Part shown: piece by piece, positions 63,632 to 64,000 of the stretch
How the letters are laid out: each line of letters starts with the position of its first letter
How positions within the stretch are numbered: position 1 is the first letter of the stretch
NCBI GenBank assembly: GCA_965248635.1
Contig: OZ252114.1
Span: 3,410,001-3,474,000, forward strand
Reading direction: 5' to 3'
Length of the DNA stretch: 64,000 nucleotides
Source of the DNA: CBDAPI01 sp965248635
GTDB lineage: Bacteria; Acidobacteriota; UBA6911; RPQK01; CBDAPI01
Notes under the pieces: generated by a model
Seen by the model: only the letters and a program-made list of their open reading frames with translations
Told to the model about the DNA's origin: nothing
Databases searched by the model: none
Program-made: the position numbers and the translations under genes

Positions 63632-64000
63632 TCAGGGAGCAGTTGGCTCCGGCGTGAGGGGAGTGAAGCTGAGGGCATAGTTCGTTCCCGAAAGAACATC
63701 CAACTCATAGCATCCTCCAGGTCCGGTAGTTGTTGATGCAACGAACGAGGTGTTGGGTGCTGCGATGATGTTGCCCATGTTGCTGGCGCTGACCGCGACA
63801 TCGAGCGCGGGTTCACCGTTTCCGGTCACGCAGCCCGTGATCTTGCTGTTGCCGGGTGTGCTCGGGTAGTCGAAGTTGAGGATGGAGTCGACGGCAAAAG
63901 CACATCTGTCCGCTCCCCGGCACCGGCGTTTGCCAGAGTCCCTCCTCTTCCTCGCCCACGTTGATGATGGGCAGATTGGAAAAGAGGAAAAAGCTCTCCC
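63632..64000 (-). pseudogene. Secreted protein with Ig-like end, frameshifted and running off the window
   Basis: Only the C-terminal part lies in the window. The last ~90 residues include FDYPSTPGNSKITGC, NMGNIIAAPNTSFVASTT and GPGGCYELDVLSGTNYALSF, which look like a carboxypeptidase-regulatory or Ig-like beta-sandwich. Upstream, IINVGEEEEGLWQTPVPGSG is in a different frame. Removing one base of the AAAA run at 63896-63899 (TTTT on the coding strand) joins them as GQMCFAVDSILNF. It may be related to the matrixin-like proteins common in these genomes. The start lies outside the window. Confidence 0.5.

Overview
The window looks like a chromosomal segment of a Gram-negative, high-GC bacterium, most probably an acidobacterium. 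This is inference, drawn from the mix of a BamA/Skp/LpxD outer-membrane operon, FtsX/MacB-type permeases, a CxxCH cytochrome of the reaction-centre subunit type, PmoA-family (DUF6807) and Tat-exported Gfo/Idh/MocA proteins, matrixin-like proteases and abundant insertion sequences. No rRNA or tRNA gene was seen, so the placement rests on gene content only.

The window divides sharply into accessory and core parts. From 1 to about 30 kb it is accessory. It opens with a peptidase tail and a GT4 glycosyltransferase. Three secreted or membrane genes follow (1742-6498), each broken by one small frameshift. Next come an IS21 element (6697-9328) that truncates an aldo/keto reductase, an IS1380 copy sitting in codon 5 of a lipoprotein amidohydrolase, a recombined amidohydrolase/porin remnant, a frameshifted DUF481 protein, an IS256 element, a second IS1380 copy and a group II intron (about 18365-20350). 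A sugar-type catabolic cluster follows (20461-27442: enolase superfamily, two TIM-barrel isomerases, PmoA family, Gfo/Idh/MocA, sulfatase), then a doubly broken B12-binding radical SAM gene.

From 29.2 to 59 kb the genes are intact and mostly housekeeping. An NrtR-type regulator precedes nadA, which has two promoter/operator units. After these come a cytochrome c, an Att-like ABC operon (ATPase, permease, AttH) and a pair of MacB-type permeases. The third IS1380 copy follows, inserted at the end of a response-regulator gene. A long minus-strand series then reads pgsA-ribH-nusB-lysS-lolC-lolD-clpC-bamA-ompH-lpxD-fabZ-lpxA-lpxI-gnnA-like-miaA-gatB-response regulator. It covers phospholipid, lipid A, outer-membrane protein and lipoprotein biogenesis plus translation. 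From 59 kb the window is accessory again: a frameshifted matrixin-like protease, an IS630 element, an aldo/keto reductase and the frameshifted end of another secreted protein.

Three themes stand out. (1) Nine frame disruptions fall in accessory genes and none in the roughly 29 kb core block, which points to real gene decay more than to random sequencing error. (2) Imperfect 7-nt-period repeats of the GTTCCAA/GTTCCAC type occupy many gene junctions and often form inverted repeats. (3) The insertion sequences are recent enough that target duplications and pre-insertion reading frames can be reconstructed.
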